This document shows, piece by piece, positions 8,184 to 17,658 of a stretch of DNA of 64,000 nt (the stretch's first letter is position 1; each line of letters begins with the position of its first letter). The stretch comes from Oceanidesulfovibrio marinus (GTDB taxonomy: Bacteria; Desulfobacterota; Desulfovibrionia; Desulfovibrionales; Desulfovibrionaceae): contig NZ_CP039543.1 of the NCBI RefSeq assembly GCF_013085545.1, positions 124,001-188,000 of the forward strand. The letters are read 5' to 3'. Position numbers and translations under genes: made by a program. The notes below the pieces were generated by a model. It saw only the letters and a program-made list of their open reading frames with translations. It was not told the origin of the DNA and made no database searches.

Positions 8184-10202
8184 TTACACCGGGAAGACCT
8201 GGTAGCTCATGCCGGTTATCAGGCCGATGATCGCAAAAAGGCCGCCCATAAGGAAGTCGGCCAGGATGAAGCCCAGGAACACGTTGCGCACTTTGCGGAA
8301 CAGCTCGGTGCCGCCGTAGTGCAGGCAGAGATGGTTGCACAGCCAGCCCACGAAGAAGCTGAACCAGAGGATGTCCATGGCCGAGCTGTAGGCCATGAGA
8401 TAGCCCAGCGGGTGGATGGGCCACCACACGAAGCGGTAGTACATGAGCACCAGGAAGAGCATGACCCCGGCTCCCATGATGGAGAAGTTCATCACCCAGC
8501 GCGAGCCCTCGGTGGGCACCTCGATGAGCCGCTGCACGTTTTCGTACACCGTGGCTGTGGTGCGCGAGGCCCAGTCCAACCGCAGGTCGCGGATGCCGTA
8601 CTTGTGCGCCAGAAAGAGCATGGAAAGGAAGCTCACCGCCACGGCCGCCGCGAGCACCGCCACCAGCCCCAGGAAGAACAGCCGCCGCGCCTTGACTTCC
8701 TCGCTCACCTTGGAGGCGTGGAACAGGGACGGCATGAGCGATTCGCGCAGGTCCAGGAAGAGCATCTTCTGCATGGCCATGGCCACCACCAGGCCCACGC
8801 CGCCGAAGAACTTGGAGCCGAACATGGACAGGGCCCCGTCCAGCGGCGCGGCCGTGAGCGTGAAGTAGGGTATGCCGCCCTGGCAGACCACGCGGCTGGC
8901 CACGATGCTGAAGGCGAACAGGATGATGGGCGTGACAATGGCGGGCAGCGGCGGCATGCCGAACACCCAGCACCACACCGAAAGCCCGGCCAACCCCACG
9001 ACCGCGCCCCAGAAGGCGATGGGCGAGGGGAACCACTCCGCCGAGTGCTGGTCCAGCCCGCGCTCGTCCAGCGTGCCTTCCTCGGCGCGCTCCGCCTTGC
9101 GCCGCAGGCCCAGGCCGCGCAGCATCACGTGGTAGAAGTGCTGCCTGCCCAGCCAGACCAGGAAGAAGAAAAAGACCACCGTGGCGCCGATGACCTGCGC
9201 TTCTTCCGGCCGCGCCAGGCTGGGGCCGAAGGTGGTGCCCAGCGCTGCGGCCGGCACCTGGATGCCCATGGCCGAGAACAGGCCGTAGGACAGCCCACCC
9301 AGCAGGAAGAAGAACCAGAAGCTGAAGGATATCTGTCGCGTGGTCAGGAAGGCGAAGCCGATGAACGCCGGGTAGATGTAGATCTTCAGCTTATGGAAGC
9401 CGGAGAAGAGCCCGAACTTGGGGAAGTAGGAGCCGGCGATGAACAGCGTGGGTAGCGGCGGTATGGTGGGGTAGTAGAAGTTCAGCCCGTTCACCGTGTG
9501 CAGGAACACCACCAGGATGAACCCGAGCAGCAGGTACTTGTTGCCCAGGAACTTGCCGAACGCTCCCTCGTCAAAGCTCTCGGCCATCATCTGCGGCAGT
9601 CGCAGCAGCGGGAAGTTCACCCGCTCGTTGACCACCCACTGGTTGCCGAAAAGGTTCACCAGGCAGAGCATTACGCCGTAGCAGATGAGGATGAACACTC
9701 CCCAGGTAAAGAGCGGCGGCAGCCACACGGCCCACGGCACCTGGGAAAGCACCTCGAAGACGCCCATGTCCCTGCCGTTCTGCAGGCCGTTGTACAAAGT
9801 CTCGATGGCGGCCGGGTCCGAGGGGTACCAGCCATGAGGCAGCAGCGGCTGCAGCACCTCCTGCCAGCGGTTGGCCGCGTTGGCAAAGTAGTACGGCGCC
9901 GTGATGTTGAAGAAGAACGTGCGCGCCAAGCCGGTGTAGGAAATGCCGGAGACCACCACCATGAGTATCCAGGTGACGAGCATCTCCATGCCGGTCAGCA
10001 GCTTGTAGCCCTTGAACAGCCGGGCAATCACCGCGCAGAACAGGAACATCCAGGAGATGATGAAGAACGGCGCGAGCGGGAAGTGGCCGCCGCCCAGGGG
10101 CGTGCCCCCCAGGTACGCGTTGGAGTACGGGGTGACCGCCGTAATGGCCAGGCCGAAGCCCGCGCCGAGCAGGTAGGATCGCAGTCGAATGGGCCGGGTC
10201 AT
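8184..10202 (-). CDS. Large multi-pass membrane protein, DUF6785/DUF6784-like
   Basis: 672 residues, about 14 predicted membrane spans, opening with T-P-Y-S-N-A-Y-L-G-G-T-P-L-G-G-G-H-F-P-L, a motif I associate with the uncharacterised DUF6785/DUF6784 membrane proteins found near OPT-like genes in several phyla. A basic cytoplasmic loop lies near residue 365. Its start codon overlaps the stop of the 1636-residue protein upstream (ATGA-type overlap at 10199-10202), so translation is coupled. Size and topology match the neighbour at 6225-8180, and the two may be distant paralogues forming a hetero-dimer; that is inference. Confidence 0.7.
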   Translation of the reverse strand: MTRPIRLRSYLLGAGFGLAITAVTPYSNAYLGGTPLGGGHFPLAPFFIISWMFLFCAVIARLFKGYKLLTGMEMLVTWILMVVVSGISYTGLARTFFFNITAPYYFANAANRWQEVLQPLLPHGWYPSDPAAIETLYNGLQNGRDMGVFEVLSQVPWAVWLPPLFTWGVFILICYGVMLCLVNLFGNQWVVNERVNFPLLRLPQMMAESFDEGAFGKFLGNKYLLLGFILVVFLHTVNGLNFYYPTIPPLPTLFIAGSYFPKFGLFSGFHKLKIYIYPAFIGFAFLTTRQISFSFWFFFLLGGLSYGLFSAMGIQVPAAALGTTFGPSLARPEEAQVIGATVVFFFFLVWLGRQHFYHVMLRGLGLRRKAERAEEGTLDERGLDQHSAEWFPSPIAFWGAVVGLAGLSVWCWVFGMPPLPAIVTPIILFAFSIVASRVVCQGGIPYFTLTAAPLDGALSMFGSKFFGGVGLVVAMAMQKMLFLDLRESLMPSLFHASKVSEEVKARRLFFLGLVAVLAAAVAVSFLSMLFLAHKYGIRDLRLDWASRTTATVYENVQRLIEVPTEGSRWVMNFSIMGAGVMLFLVLMYYRFVWWPIHPLGYLMAYSSAMDILWFSFFVGWLCNHLCLHYGGTELFRKVRNVFLGFILADFLMGGLFAIIGLITGMSYQVFPV

Positions 10203-13200
10203 GAGTCCTCACCGCTGAAGCCGCGCTCGGGTTGCCAGCCGTGTGTTTCTTCCAGCTTGTGCCGCAGCTCTTCCTCGTAGCTCATGCGCGCCGTTTCCTC
10301 CAGAGAGCGCCAGACCAGAAGCTGTTTGCGCAAGGCGTTGAGGAAGGACTTGCTGAGGTTCCGCCACACGGAATGCTCGCCCGCCTCGCGGAAGAGGCGC
10401 ACCTTGATCTGCCGGAAGCCCGGGTACTCGTCGGCCGGGCAGAAGACCAGGGTCACACGCTGGCGCACGCCGAAGTCGAAGGGCGCCAGCCACGTGCGCA
10501 TGGTCAGGGTGAAGCAGACGTCATCGTCCTTGGCCATGGCCCGTGCAAACGCGGGCAGGTCCTCGGAGGAGGTGAACTGATAATTCATGTCCGCCGAGGA
10601 GAACAGTCCGTGCGAAATGTCCTTGTGCGCCTCGTAGTAGTTCAAAAGGAAGCCGCCGGCCGTGCCCAGCTCGCTGGTCTTCACCAGGAAAGGCAGGGTC
10701 ACGGTCAGCTCGTTGCCCTTGGGATCGGGCATGGTCCAGGAACGGTTCACGTCCGGAATGGCGATGTTCGCCGCCACCTTGGAGGGGTAGATGACCGAGA
10801 TGAGCACCACAGCCATCACCAGAATCATGGCGGCCACGCCGGCCATGGAGGAGTAGTTGGCGGTCATGCCCGCCCAGATGGGCGTGCCGGCCAGGAACTC
10901 GGCCGCGGTCTGCGCCACCAGATAGCCCAGCACCACGCTGATCACGGCAAAGGCCAATGACTCCGCCACGAACAGGAACGAGACGTGCGACGGCGCCAGC
11001 CCCACCGAGGTGTAGACCGCGATTTCGCCTTTGCGCTCGTACACCGAGCCGATCATGGTGTTGAGCACGATGAGCACCGAGATGATCAGCGGGATGATGA
11101 TGTTGGGCACGCCGGAGTAGGAGATCTGGTCCGCGGCAAAGTAGAGGGCCGTGCCGTTTTTGTCGCCCACAAAGAGCATCAGGCCGAAGCGGTCCGAGAG
11201 CCACTGGCCCAGCGAGGTCAGGTTGTTGTCGTTGTAAGGCTTGAGAGCAATGGCCTTGAGACGCCCGCCGCCGCCCAGTCCGCCGCCGCCCTTGGTGATG
11301 GCCAGCAGGGCGGTGTGGTACATGATGACCACCTGCTCGGCCGGAATATGCTCGTAGCGGCCCTGGAAGCTGACGAGGTCCTCGCCGGACTCGAAGGAGT
11401 CCGCCTCCACCTGGGCCACGTCCTGGAACGTCTCCGAGGGATAGACCACCGGGGTGATGGGTTCGCCGTCCAGGTCCACGTGCTTCTCGTACTCGGCGGA
11501 GTCGAAGCAGCCGACAACCTCGTAGTCCATGCCCCAGATCTGCACGCGACGGCCTTCCGGCGTGGCAAGGTCCACGCCCAGAATCTGCGCCATGCGCTCC
11601 GGAATGACCACGGCGTTGCGCTCGTCCTCCTTCAGCCAGCGGCCGCGCGTCAGGGTCGCGTCCAGACCGCTCACCTGCGGCTCCACCGCGGACAGCCCCA
11701 CCAGCCCGCGCGCCGAGAAGCTCTTGTTGTCCTTGTGCACCGGTACCTGGTGCGGCCGGGAGATGTCCTGCGGCGTCACATACCACACCCGCGGCGCCAC
11801 AAGCCCCTTGGTGTGGAACATGTCCCGCGCAGCGTTGAGCGATTCCTGGGCCAGGTCCTTCCAGCCCACGCGCTTCATCAGCAACCCTTCGTACGCCGCC
11901 GTGTTGCTGAACATGGTGCGCGAATGCTGCCGCACGGACTTCACGGCCGTGAAGTTCATGATGGTGAAGGTGAGGATGATGAGCGTGGCCGTGGTCAGCG
12001 CGGTGCGGATGGGCCGTCGCCTGAGGTTGGACACGCCCAGGACGAAGGCGGCCATGAACGCCCCGAACTTGGATATCTCCGAGGTCTTCAGATGGCGTGA
12101 TCGTCGCTGCAGCTCGGTCATCTCCCGCTCGAAGCGGAAGAATATGATGCACGACACAAGGAACGAGAGCCCTACGATGAAGAAGGCGATGATCACCACG
12201 AGGGGGCTGTAGGTGAGCTGGAACGCCGGGTGGATGGCGTAGATGATGCCGATGATGGCCACCAGGATGCCCAGGAAAGCCACGATGCGTTTGTGGATGT
12301 TGGCGTAGCCGAAGAGCAGGCGCTCCATGCAGTAGGCAAACGGCGCGAACAGCGCCACGTAGAACAGCACGCCCACGAGCACGTCCTTCTGCGTCTTGTC
12401 CACGTCGTTGTACACGCGCGTGGCCATGGCCCAGGAGGAGCGCGCCTTCTCCATGAACACGTCCCACTTCTTGTCCGCGAGCGCCTTGTCCGCCCTTTCC
12501 AGGTCCGCGCGGCCCTCGTCCATCAGCGCGCGCAGCCTGTTGTTCACGATGCCCTTGTCCTCCAGGTTCTCCAGCCGCGGCGTCACCAGGTTCCACATGT
12601 CCTTGGCCGCCTGGTAGGCGGTGTAGGGAATGATGGGCCATTCGCCGGGGAGGAAGCCCTTGCCGTTGGGATCTTCCGGCGTGGAGTTCAGCAGGATCAT
12701 CTTGCGGCCGAGCACCGTGTCGGAAAGAGTGGCCTTGAACGGCACGCCCGGGTCCACGAAGATGGCGTTGATGGTGGACGACCACGTATCCAGCCGGCTG
12801 TACCAGTAGCGCAGCGGCTCGGCCTCGGTGCGCGCGTCGTACAGGTCGATGCGCGTCATGAACTTGAAGGTGCGCGGCTCCAGCGTGTTGAAAAGGTTGG
12901 TCTGCGCGCAGGTGAAGAGCACCAGGTCCGTTTCCATGAAGGAGCGCACCATCTTCACGCGGTAGGCGTCCAGGCCGGTCTGGGCCTTGTCCACGGCCCA
13001 CTGCACCCGGCCGTCGTCGTTGAATCGGTACGGCTCCAGGATGGCCTTGTGGTTGGTGTGCTTGCGGTCCGCCAGGCCGGGGATGACGAAGTAGCCCATG
13101 GTGTCCACCATGGCGTAGTAGCGGGAGCTGCCCTGGTAGCAGAGCACCACGGTGCCCCGTGCCGGCAGGTCCGGAAAGAGCTCGCCCTGGCGCAGCAGGT

Positions 13201-15109
13201 TGGCGCGGCCCGTGAGCATGGCGATGCCCTTGCGCGGCAGGGGCGCTCCGGTGGGCACGTCGCCGTCGGCCAGGGCCGTGGCCATGTGGCGGATCACGAC
13301 ACCCTGCTTGCCCAGGTAGTCGAAGTCCACGTGGTCGATGGTGTCGTACGGCGTGCCCCAGTCGGGCCGGGCGTCGTGCAGCGTGGCCACGGTCAGGCCC
13401 AGCATGCCGGCCATGGTGGCCACCTCGCCTGCCAGGTCGGGCTGGTCGGGCAGGTAGCTCTGCCAGGTGCGAAGCCGGCTGGGGCGCAGGGTGTCGCGGT
13501 ACAGGTCCGGGCCGCCGTCTTCCAGCAACTCCTCGTTGGCCGCCATGAGGTAGTCGTCGATGTCGGAGTACGACCGCGAGTTGTTCACGTCCGAGCGCAG
13601 GTCGTAGAGCCAGCCCTGGTCAAAGGAACCCACGCCGTCGCCGTGGCTGGAAAGATGCAGGGAGACGGAAGCCACCACCTCCATGCCGCCGAACCGGCTG
13701 CGCACCTTGCTGGAGGCGCGCTGCATGCGGATCTGGCGGTTGGCGTCGCGGCTGACGGCCTGCTGCTCGGCCAGGGCCTCGGGCAGAATCTCCAGGAGCC
13801 GCTCACGGCTTTCGGGGTCGATGTTCTTGTATGTGCCCAGCCAGCCAAGCTGTCGCAGGTTGGAACGTTGCTTGGCCAGCGAGTCCACCAGCTTGGGGTC
13901 AAGCGATTCCTTCTCCTGCAGCCGGAGCTGCATGAGTCGGGTGGAAATTCTGTCCACGCGGGTCTTGATGATCTGGTTGATGGCCTCCCGCGCGGCCTGT
14001 TCGGCCTCGTCGTCGTCGGCGGCCAGGGGGTCGCCCCGCTTCAGCGCCTTCACCGCGGCCGAGGCTTTGGAGGCCCGTTCGCGCAGGTCCTGCTGGTAGG
14101 TGCGGGCGTAGCGGCCGCGTAGCTCCAGGGCCATGATGAACTCGCGCATGCCGGCCTGGGCCTGGCTGTGGCCGGCCGTGGCCAGGAGCAGCACGTTGCG
14201 CTTGGGCGGGTTCTTGCCGAAGTGCTCGGCCAGGTCCAGCAGTCTGGCGATGGAGACAGCCTCGTCCGCGCCGGGCGATGCGCTGGGCACATAGGCTGTG
14301 GAGTCGTAGAACGCCTCGAAGATGACGAGCTGCTCGGCAAGCTTCTTGTCGCTGCCCGGGATGAAGCAGTAGACGTTCTCTGCCGTGGCGTCGGTCCAGG
14401 CTATGTCGTTGGTCAGCGTGGCCGTTATGCCCAGGTCGCCTTTCTTCTCCAGGGGGCCGAAGAGCGCCATGGCGTCCTGCTTGGGCATCCAGAAACGCGG
14501 AAAATCAATGGGCGTGAGCTCGAGCTTGTCCTCGAAAAACCAGCGTGGGGCAGACTCCGTGATGTTCGGATCGTCCAGGTAGATGAGCGCCCGCGCACCC
14601 AGGAGCGCCGCGTTCATCCAGTTCTTGCCGGAGTCCAGATCCATCAGCACCACGGCGTCCTTGATCGCAGCGCCGTCAAAGTCCTCAAGCTCGCCGGGCC
14701 CCACATACACGATGTGGCGCGGCGGCTCTCCGGCTGGCAGGGTGCCCGGGGCGATGGCGTTCATCACCAGCGGATGCAGGTCTGCGCGCTTGCCCGAGCC
14801 CTGGAGCACGATCTCGCTGCTGCCGTGCTTGCGCACAGGCATGCGGAAGGGCTGGCTGTCCACTAGGCGGCCTTCGCCTTCCTCGCCCAGGCCCTTGAAG
14901 GTCGCCTCCGGCACCAGCCGCTCAAAGGCGTCGGCCACGTACTCCGCGGCCTTTTCGCTGCCCACGCTGCCCACGCTGCGGTCGCCGTAGGAGGAAAGCT
15001 CCTCGATGACCTGACGCGTGTCCAGGGCCGCTGCCGGAGCGGCCTGGAGTAGACAGGCGAGCACAAGGAAGACTGCCGCGCCAAGGCGGCTACAGCGCGT
15101 TGCGATCAT
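10199..15109 (-). CDS. Giant envelope protein: degenerate M28-peptidase-like domain plus FtsX-like permease
   Basis: 1636 residues. A signal peptide covers about 1-28 (A-P-A-A-A). Residues 30-620 resemble an M28 aminopeptidase with a protease-associated insert (about 100-230), but the zinc ligands look replaced: F-E-A-F-Y-D-S at 264-270 where a histidine is expected, G-A-D-E-A near 280, A-G-H-S-Q-A-Q-A-G near 312-320 instead of a Glu-Glu pair, and P-Y-D-T-I-D-H at 587-593. A charged coiled segment (335-460) is inserted. The second half has four spans near 890-1060, a MacB-like periplasmic core, then three FtsX-type spans near 1330-1460 and a soluble C-terminus. It overlaps the ATPase gene upstream by four bases. 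Probably a non-catalytic binding subunit fused to an ABC permease. Confidence 0.8.
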   Translation of the reverse strand: MIATRCSRLGAAVFLVLACLLQAAPAAALDTRQVIEELSSYGDRSVGSVGSEKAAEYVADAFERLVPEATFKGLGEEGEGRLVDSQPFRMPVRKHGSSEIVLQGSGKRADLHPLVMNAIAPGTLPAGEPPRHIVYVGPGELEDFDGAAIKDAVVLMDLDSGKNWMNAALLGARALIYLDDPNITESAPRWFFEDKLELTPIDFPRFWMPKQDAMALFGPLEKKGDLGITATLTNDIAWTDATAENVYCFIPGSDKKLAEQLVIFEAFYDSTAYVPSASPGADEAVSIARLLDLAEHFGKNPPKRNVLLLATAGHSQAQAGMREFIMALELRGRYARTYQQDLRERASKASAAVKALKRGDPLAADDDEAEQAAREAINQIIKTRVDRISTRLMQLRLQEKESLDPKLVDSLAKQRSNLRQLGWLGTYKNIDPESRERLLEILPEALAEQQAVSRDANRQIRMQRASSKVRSRFGGMEVVASVSLHLSSHGDGVGSFDQGWLYDLRSDVNNSRSYSDIDDYLMAANEELLEDGGPDLYRDTLRPSRLRTWQSYLPDQPDLAGEVATMAGMLGLTVATLHDARPDWGTPYDTIDHVDFDYLGKQGVVIRHMATALADGDVPTGAPLPRKGIAMLTGRANLLRQGELFPDLPARGTVVLCYQGSSRYYAMVDTMGYFVIPGLADRKHTNHKAILEPYRFNDDGRVQWAVDKAQTGLDAYRVKMVRSFMETDLVLFTCAQTNLFNTLEPRTFKFMTRIDLYDARTEAEPLRYWYSRLDTWSSTINAIFVDPGVPFKATLSDTVLGRKMILLNSTPEDPNGKGFLPGEWPIIPYTAYQAAKDMWNLVTPRLENLEDKGIVNNRLRALMDEGRADLERADKALADKKWDVFMEKARSSWAMATRVYNDVDKTQKDVLVGVLFYVALFAPFAYCMERLLFGYANIHKRIVAFLGILVAIIGIIYAIHPAFQLTYSPLVVIIAFFIVGLSFLVSCIIFFRFEREMTELQRRSRHLKTSEISKFGAFMAAFVLGVSNLRRRPIRTALTTATLIILTFTIMNFTAVKSVRQHSRTMFSNTAAYEGLLMKRVGWKDLAQESLNAARDMFHTKGLVAPRVWYVTPQDISRPHQVPVHKDNKSFSARGLVGLSAVEPQVSGLDATLTRGRWLKEDERNAVVIPERMAQILGVDLATPEGRRVQIWGMDYEVVGCFDSAEYEKHVDLDGEPITPVVYPSETFQDVAQVEADSFESGEDLVSFQGRYEHIPAEQVVIMYHTALLAITKGGGGLGGGGRLKAIALKPYNDNNLTSLGQWLSDRFGLMLFVGDKNGTALYFAADQISYSGVPNIIIPLIISVLIVLNTMIGSVYERKGEIAVYTSVGLAPSHVSFLFVAESLAFAVISVVLGYLVAQTAAEFLAGTPIWAGMTANYSSMAGVAAMILVMAVVLISVIYPSKVAANIAIPDVNRSWTMPDPKGNELTVTLPFLVKTSELGTAGGFLLNYYEAHKDISHGLFSSADMNYQFTSSEDLPAFARAMAKDDDVCFTLTMRTWLAPFDFGVRQRVTLVFCPADEYPGFRQIKVRLFREAGEHSVWRNLSKSFLNALRKQLLVWRSLEETARMSYEEELRHKLEETHGWQPERGFSGEDS

Positions 15110-15933
15110 GCGCCGGCCCCTTCCTCCCCGGTGGTGTTGGGCCCGGTGGATTGCGACCCGGCGGTCTGGTCCCCCACGGGCCGAGCCTCCTGGCTTTCCA
15201 TGCCGATGCCGCCCACGGTGATGTCCAGCTCGGCGCGGTGCTCCACCTTGTCCACCCGGCCGTCGCGTATCCAGACCACGCGGTCCGAGACGTTGAGCAT
15301 CTTGTAGTCGTGCGTGGCCGAGATGACGGTGACGCCGCGGTCATGGCTCAGGGTCTTGAGCAGGTCGATGATCTCCTCGCCGGTCTTGAGGTCGAGGTTG
15401 CCGGTGGGTTCGTCGGCCAGGATGATGGCCGGATCGTTGGCCAGGGATCGCGCGACGGCCACGCGTTGCTGCTGGCCGCCGGAGAGCTCCAGCGGTTTGT
15501 GCTGGAACCGTTCGCCCAGGCCCACGAGCTTGAGCAGCTCGATGCCCTTGTCCGCCGCCACCTCGGAGTTCATGCCGGCAAAGGTCATGGGCAGGGTCAC
15601 GTTTTCCAGCGCGGTCATCACCGGGATGAGATTGAAGGTCTGGAAGATGTAGCCGATCTTGCGGTTGCGCAGCCAGGCCAGCTCGTAGGCGTCCAGCTGG
15701 GAGATATCCACCTCGTCGATGAAGACCTTGCCGTCCGAGGGTTTGTCCAGCCCGCCGATCATGTTGAAGAGGGTGGACTTGCCCGAGCCGGAAGGGCCCA
15801 TGATGGAGATGTACTCGCCGGCGAATATTTCGAGGTCGACGCCCTTGAGCGCGCGAACCTCGACCTTGCCCATGCGGAAGCTCTTGGTCACGCCCAGGAC
15901 GCGGACTATGGTGTGTCCCGTTTTTCGAGTCAT
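15106..15933 (-). CDS. ABC transporter ATP-binding protein (LolD/MacB type)
   Basis: 275 residues. Walker A is G-P-S-G-S-G-K-S-T, the Q-loop follows F-Q-T-F-N-L-I-P, the signature is L-S-G-G-Q-Q-Q-R and Walker B is A-I-I-L-A-D-E-P-T-G-N-L-D, which places it with the LolD/MacB/FtsE class of ATPases that drive mechanotransmission through FtsX-like permeases. The C-terminal ~40 residues are a polar tail rich in Gly, Thr and Glu. It stands between the two FtsX-type genes (17 bp after 15951; ATGA overlap with 15109), so it should power both. The ATG at 15933 was chosen because the frame upstream lacks permease-independent coding character. Confidence 0.9.
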   Translation of the reverse strand: MTRKTGHTIVRVLGVTKSFRMGKVEVRALKGVDLEIFAGEYISIMGPSGSGKSTLFNMIGGLDKPSDGKVFIDEVDISQLDAYELAWLRNRKIGYIFQTFNLIPVMTALENVTLPMTFAGMNSEVAADKGIELLKLVGLGERFQHKPLELSGGQQQRVAVARSLANDPAIILADEPTGNLDLKTGEEIIDLLKTLSHDRGVTVISATHDYKMLNVSDRVVWIRDGRVDKVEHRAELDITVGGIGMESQEARPVGDQTAGSQSTGPNTTGEEGAGA

Positions 15934-15950
15934 ATCGTATCCGTATCGTC

Positions 15951-16655
15951 CTAATGTTCCGCGCTCATGGCGACCACGGGTTGCATGCGCGCCGCCACCA
16001 CCGCCGGGTAAAAGACGCCGATCAGGCTGAGCAGCAGGCCCGCGCCGATGGACATGCCCATGGATGCGAGCACGTCCGCCGGGTTCAGCCCGGACACGGA
16101 GCCCCAGCCGAAGCGTACGAGCCCGTTGAGCGCTGAAAAGAAAAAGCCGAGCAGCGCGCCGGCAAAGGAGCCGGCGAGCCCCTGCATTCCCGCCTCCAGA
16201 AGAAAGAGCCGCAGCACGATAGAGTCCAGCGCGCCCAGGCATTTCATGATGCCGATCTCGCGGAAGCGTTCCGTCACGGACATGAGCTGCGCATTGACGA
16301 TGCCCACGGTGCAGACCAGCAGCGAGAGGATCACGATCCAGCGCTCCTTGGCGCCGGTGCCCACGGTCATGGCGGTCTCGTGCACGTCGAAACCGGCTTC
16401 GGAGAGCTGCTTGACCGCTTCCTCGCCGCCGGTGTTCAGAAAGCCCTGGGCAAGGTCGGTGGTGGTGAGGATAAAGTTGAGAAAGGCCACGGCCAGCACC
16501 AGGCTGAGCACCGTGATCATGGAGCGGAAGAAGCGGACCTTGAGGTTCTTGTAGCTGATCTCGAACGACTTGGCCCACGGCAGAACGATCTGGCGCGAGA
16601 TGGAATCGTCGCCTTTTGGGGCCGGATGGCCGGCGTGGGGTTCAGTCGGACTCAT
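15951..16655 (-). CDS. FtsX-like permease
   Basis: 234 residues, shorter than typical MacB/LolC permeases. After a polar N-terminus there is one span near 45-65 (S-M-I-T-V-L-S-L-V-L-A-V-A-F), only a short periplasmic segment, and then the three-span FtsX domain with the signature S-V-T-E-R-F-R-E-I-G-I-M-K-C-L-G-A. The reduced periplasmic region suggests that substrate contacts are made by the 1636-residue partner. Start ATG has GGAGA upstream. It is the first gene of the operon running to 6225, and a candidate promoter lies at 16787-16815. Confidence 0.88.
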   Translation of the reverse strand: MSPTEPHAGHPAPKGDDSISRQIVLPWAKSFEISYKNLKVRFFRSMITVLSLVLAVAFLNFILTTTDLAQGFLNTGGEEAVKQLSEAGFDVHETAMTVGTGAKERWIVILSLLVCTVGIVNAQLMSVTERFREIGIMKCLGALDSIVLRLFLLEAGMQGLAGSFAGALLGFFFSALNGLVRFGWGSVSGLNPADVLASMGMSIGAGLLLSLIGVFYPAVVAARMQPVVAMSAEH

Positions 16656-16786
16656 GCTTTCTCCAGCATTGCCGCATGCGGGTTCGGCCTTCGGCTATGA
16701 CGACTCCGGAGAACCGGATCAGCTTGCGTGATCTCGCGCACGGTCTCGGCGGACCATGCTCGAACATATGAGGAAACGCCTTCTAG

Positions 16787-16815
16787 TTTATCGCAGACTT
16801 ATACACCCAAATCAA
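16787..16815 (-). promoter_or_regulatory. Candidate sigma-70-type promoter for the FtsX/ABC operon
   Basis: Reading the minus strand: TTGATT (16815-16810), 17-base spacer, GATAAA (16792-16787). It lies between the deacetylase stop and the permease start, about 130 bases upstream of the latter. Match is fair only. Confidence 0.35.
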
Positions 16816-16830
16816 GCCTCTGCAGGGAAA

Positions 16831-17658
16831 TCAACGGCTGAGAATAGCCCGCAATCCCCTTATTTGCACCCCCTCGCAATCGGCGAGAACATGGAGCAGG
16901 GCGTCCACGAAATCCGCCGCAACTCCGTTCATACGCTGGTGGTGGAGCATGATACCGCACACCGGCCGGGACAGCCCCTGGGCCAGCTCCTCCAGCAGCG
17001 CTTCCATTCCGGCGTCCGGGTTCTCCTCGCGGCGGGTGTGCAGATCCACCAGCACGGGAAAATCATCGAGCCCGGCCGGAGCCGCTGGAGAAGCGCCATC
17101 ATCGCGGGAGATGGCCGCGTAGCCCAGCTCCTTGATGTCGCCCAGCGCCTCGGCGTCACAGCGGTTCCACGGCGGCGTGAACACCGGGATGAACGAGTCC
17201 GCGAACAAAGTCTGGAGCCGGTCCATGCCGCGTTCCAGGTCGCGCCGTTTCCGCTCCGGGTCGCGCGCCGGTCCGAATTCACACTTCTTGCGGCGCTTGC
17301 CGTCTGGACCAGGCATTTCCAGCGGCTCGTGGTTTACATGCCGCCAGCCGTGGGTGTGGAAGTCCACCCGCGCCGGGCCGCCCGCCATGTCCAGCAGGCC
17401 TGCGGCGCGCAAGGCCGTGGCCCACGCCGGCGTCACAGCCGCGTCCAGGGGGGCTGCGTGCTTGTGGAATACGGCGAACATCCGCGCGCAACGCTCGCCC
17501 GGCACGGCCACGTCGTCGGCGCGGAAAAAAACCGCGGTGTCTGACTCTTCGGACCGCATGGCCAGGCCGCGGCGCACCGCGTCCTCGATGCGTTCAACGA
17601 GTCGTGTCCTGTCACGCGGCGTGCGCCACAGCGCGGAGACCTCGTATTTGACGATCAT
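16831..17658 (-). CDS. Polysaccharide deacetylase-like protein
   Basis: 275 residues. NodB-type motifs are visible: an Asp pair in F-R-A-D-D-V-A-V-P and the metal site H-T-H-G-W-R-H-V-N-H, then F-T-P-P-W-N-R-C and a late M-L-H-H-Q-R. These enzymes remove N-acetyl groups from surface or cell-wall sugars through a metal-bound water. The protein has no signal peptide, so it may act on a cytoplasmic glycan precursor. It overlaps the upstream glycosyltransferase gene by four bases and is the last gene of the minus-strand glycan operon. Substrate unknown. Confidence 0.78.
   Translation of the reverse strand: MIVKYEVSALWRTPRDRTRLVERIEDAVRRGLAMRSEESDTAVFFRADDVAVPGERCARMFAVFHKHAAPLDAAVTPAWATALRAAGLLDMAGGPARVDFHTHGWRHVNHEPLEMPGPDGKRRKKCEFGPARDPERKRRDLERGMDRLQTLFADSFIPVFTPPWNRCDAEALGDIKELGYAAISRDDGASPAAPAGLDDFPVLVDLHTRREENPDAGMEALLEELAQGLSRPVCGIMLHHQRMNGVAADFVDALLHVLADCEGVQIRGLRAILSR

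Noticed and set aside
10521-13001. Very long alternative-frame open frame (826 codons)
   Set aside because: Arg/Gly/His/Ala-rich shadow of the 1636-residue gene, caused by high GC at third positions; no domain.
12230-14122. Plus-strand open frame of 630 codons antisense to the giant gene
   Set aside because: Val/His/Gly/Gln-rich composition typical of antisense frames in GC-rich genes; no domain or start signal.
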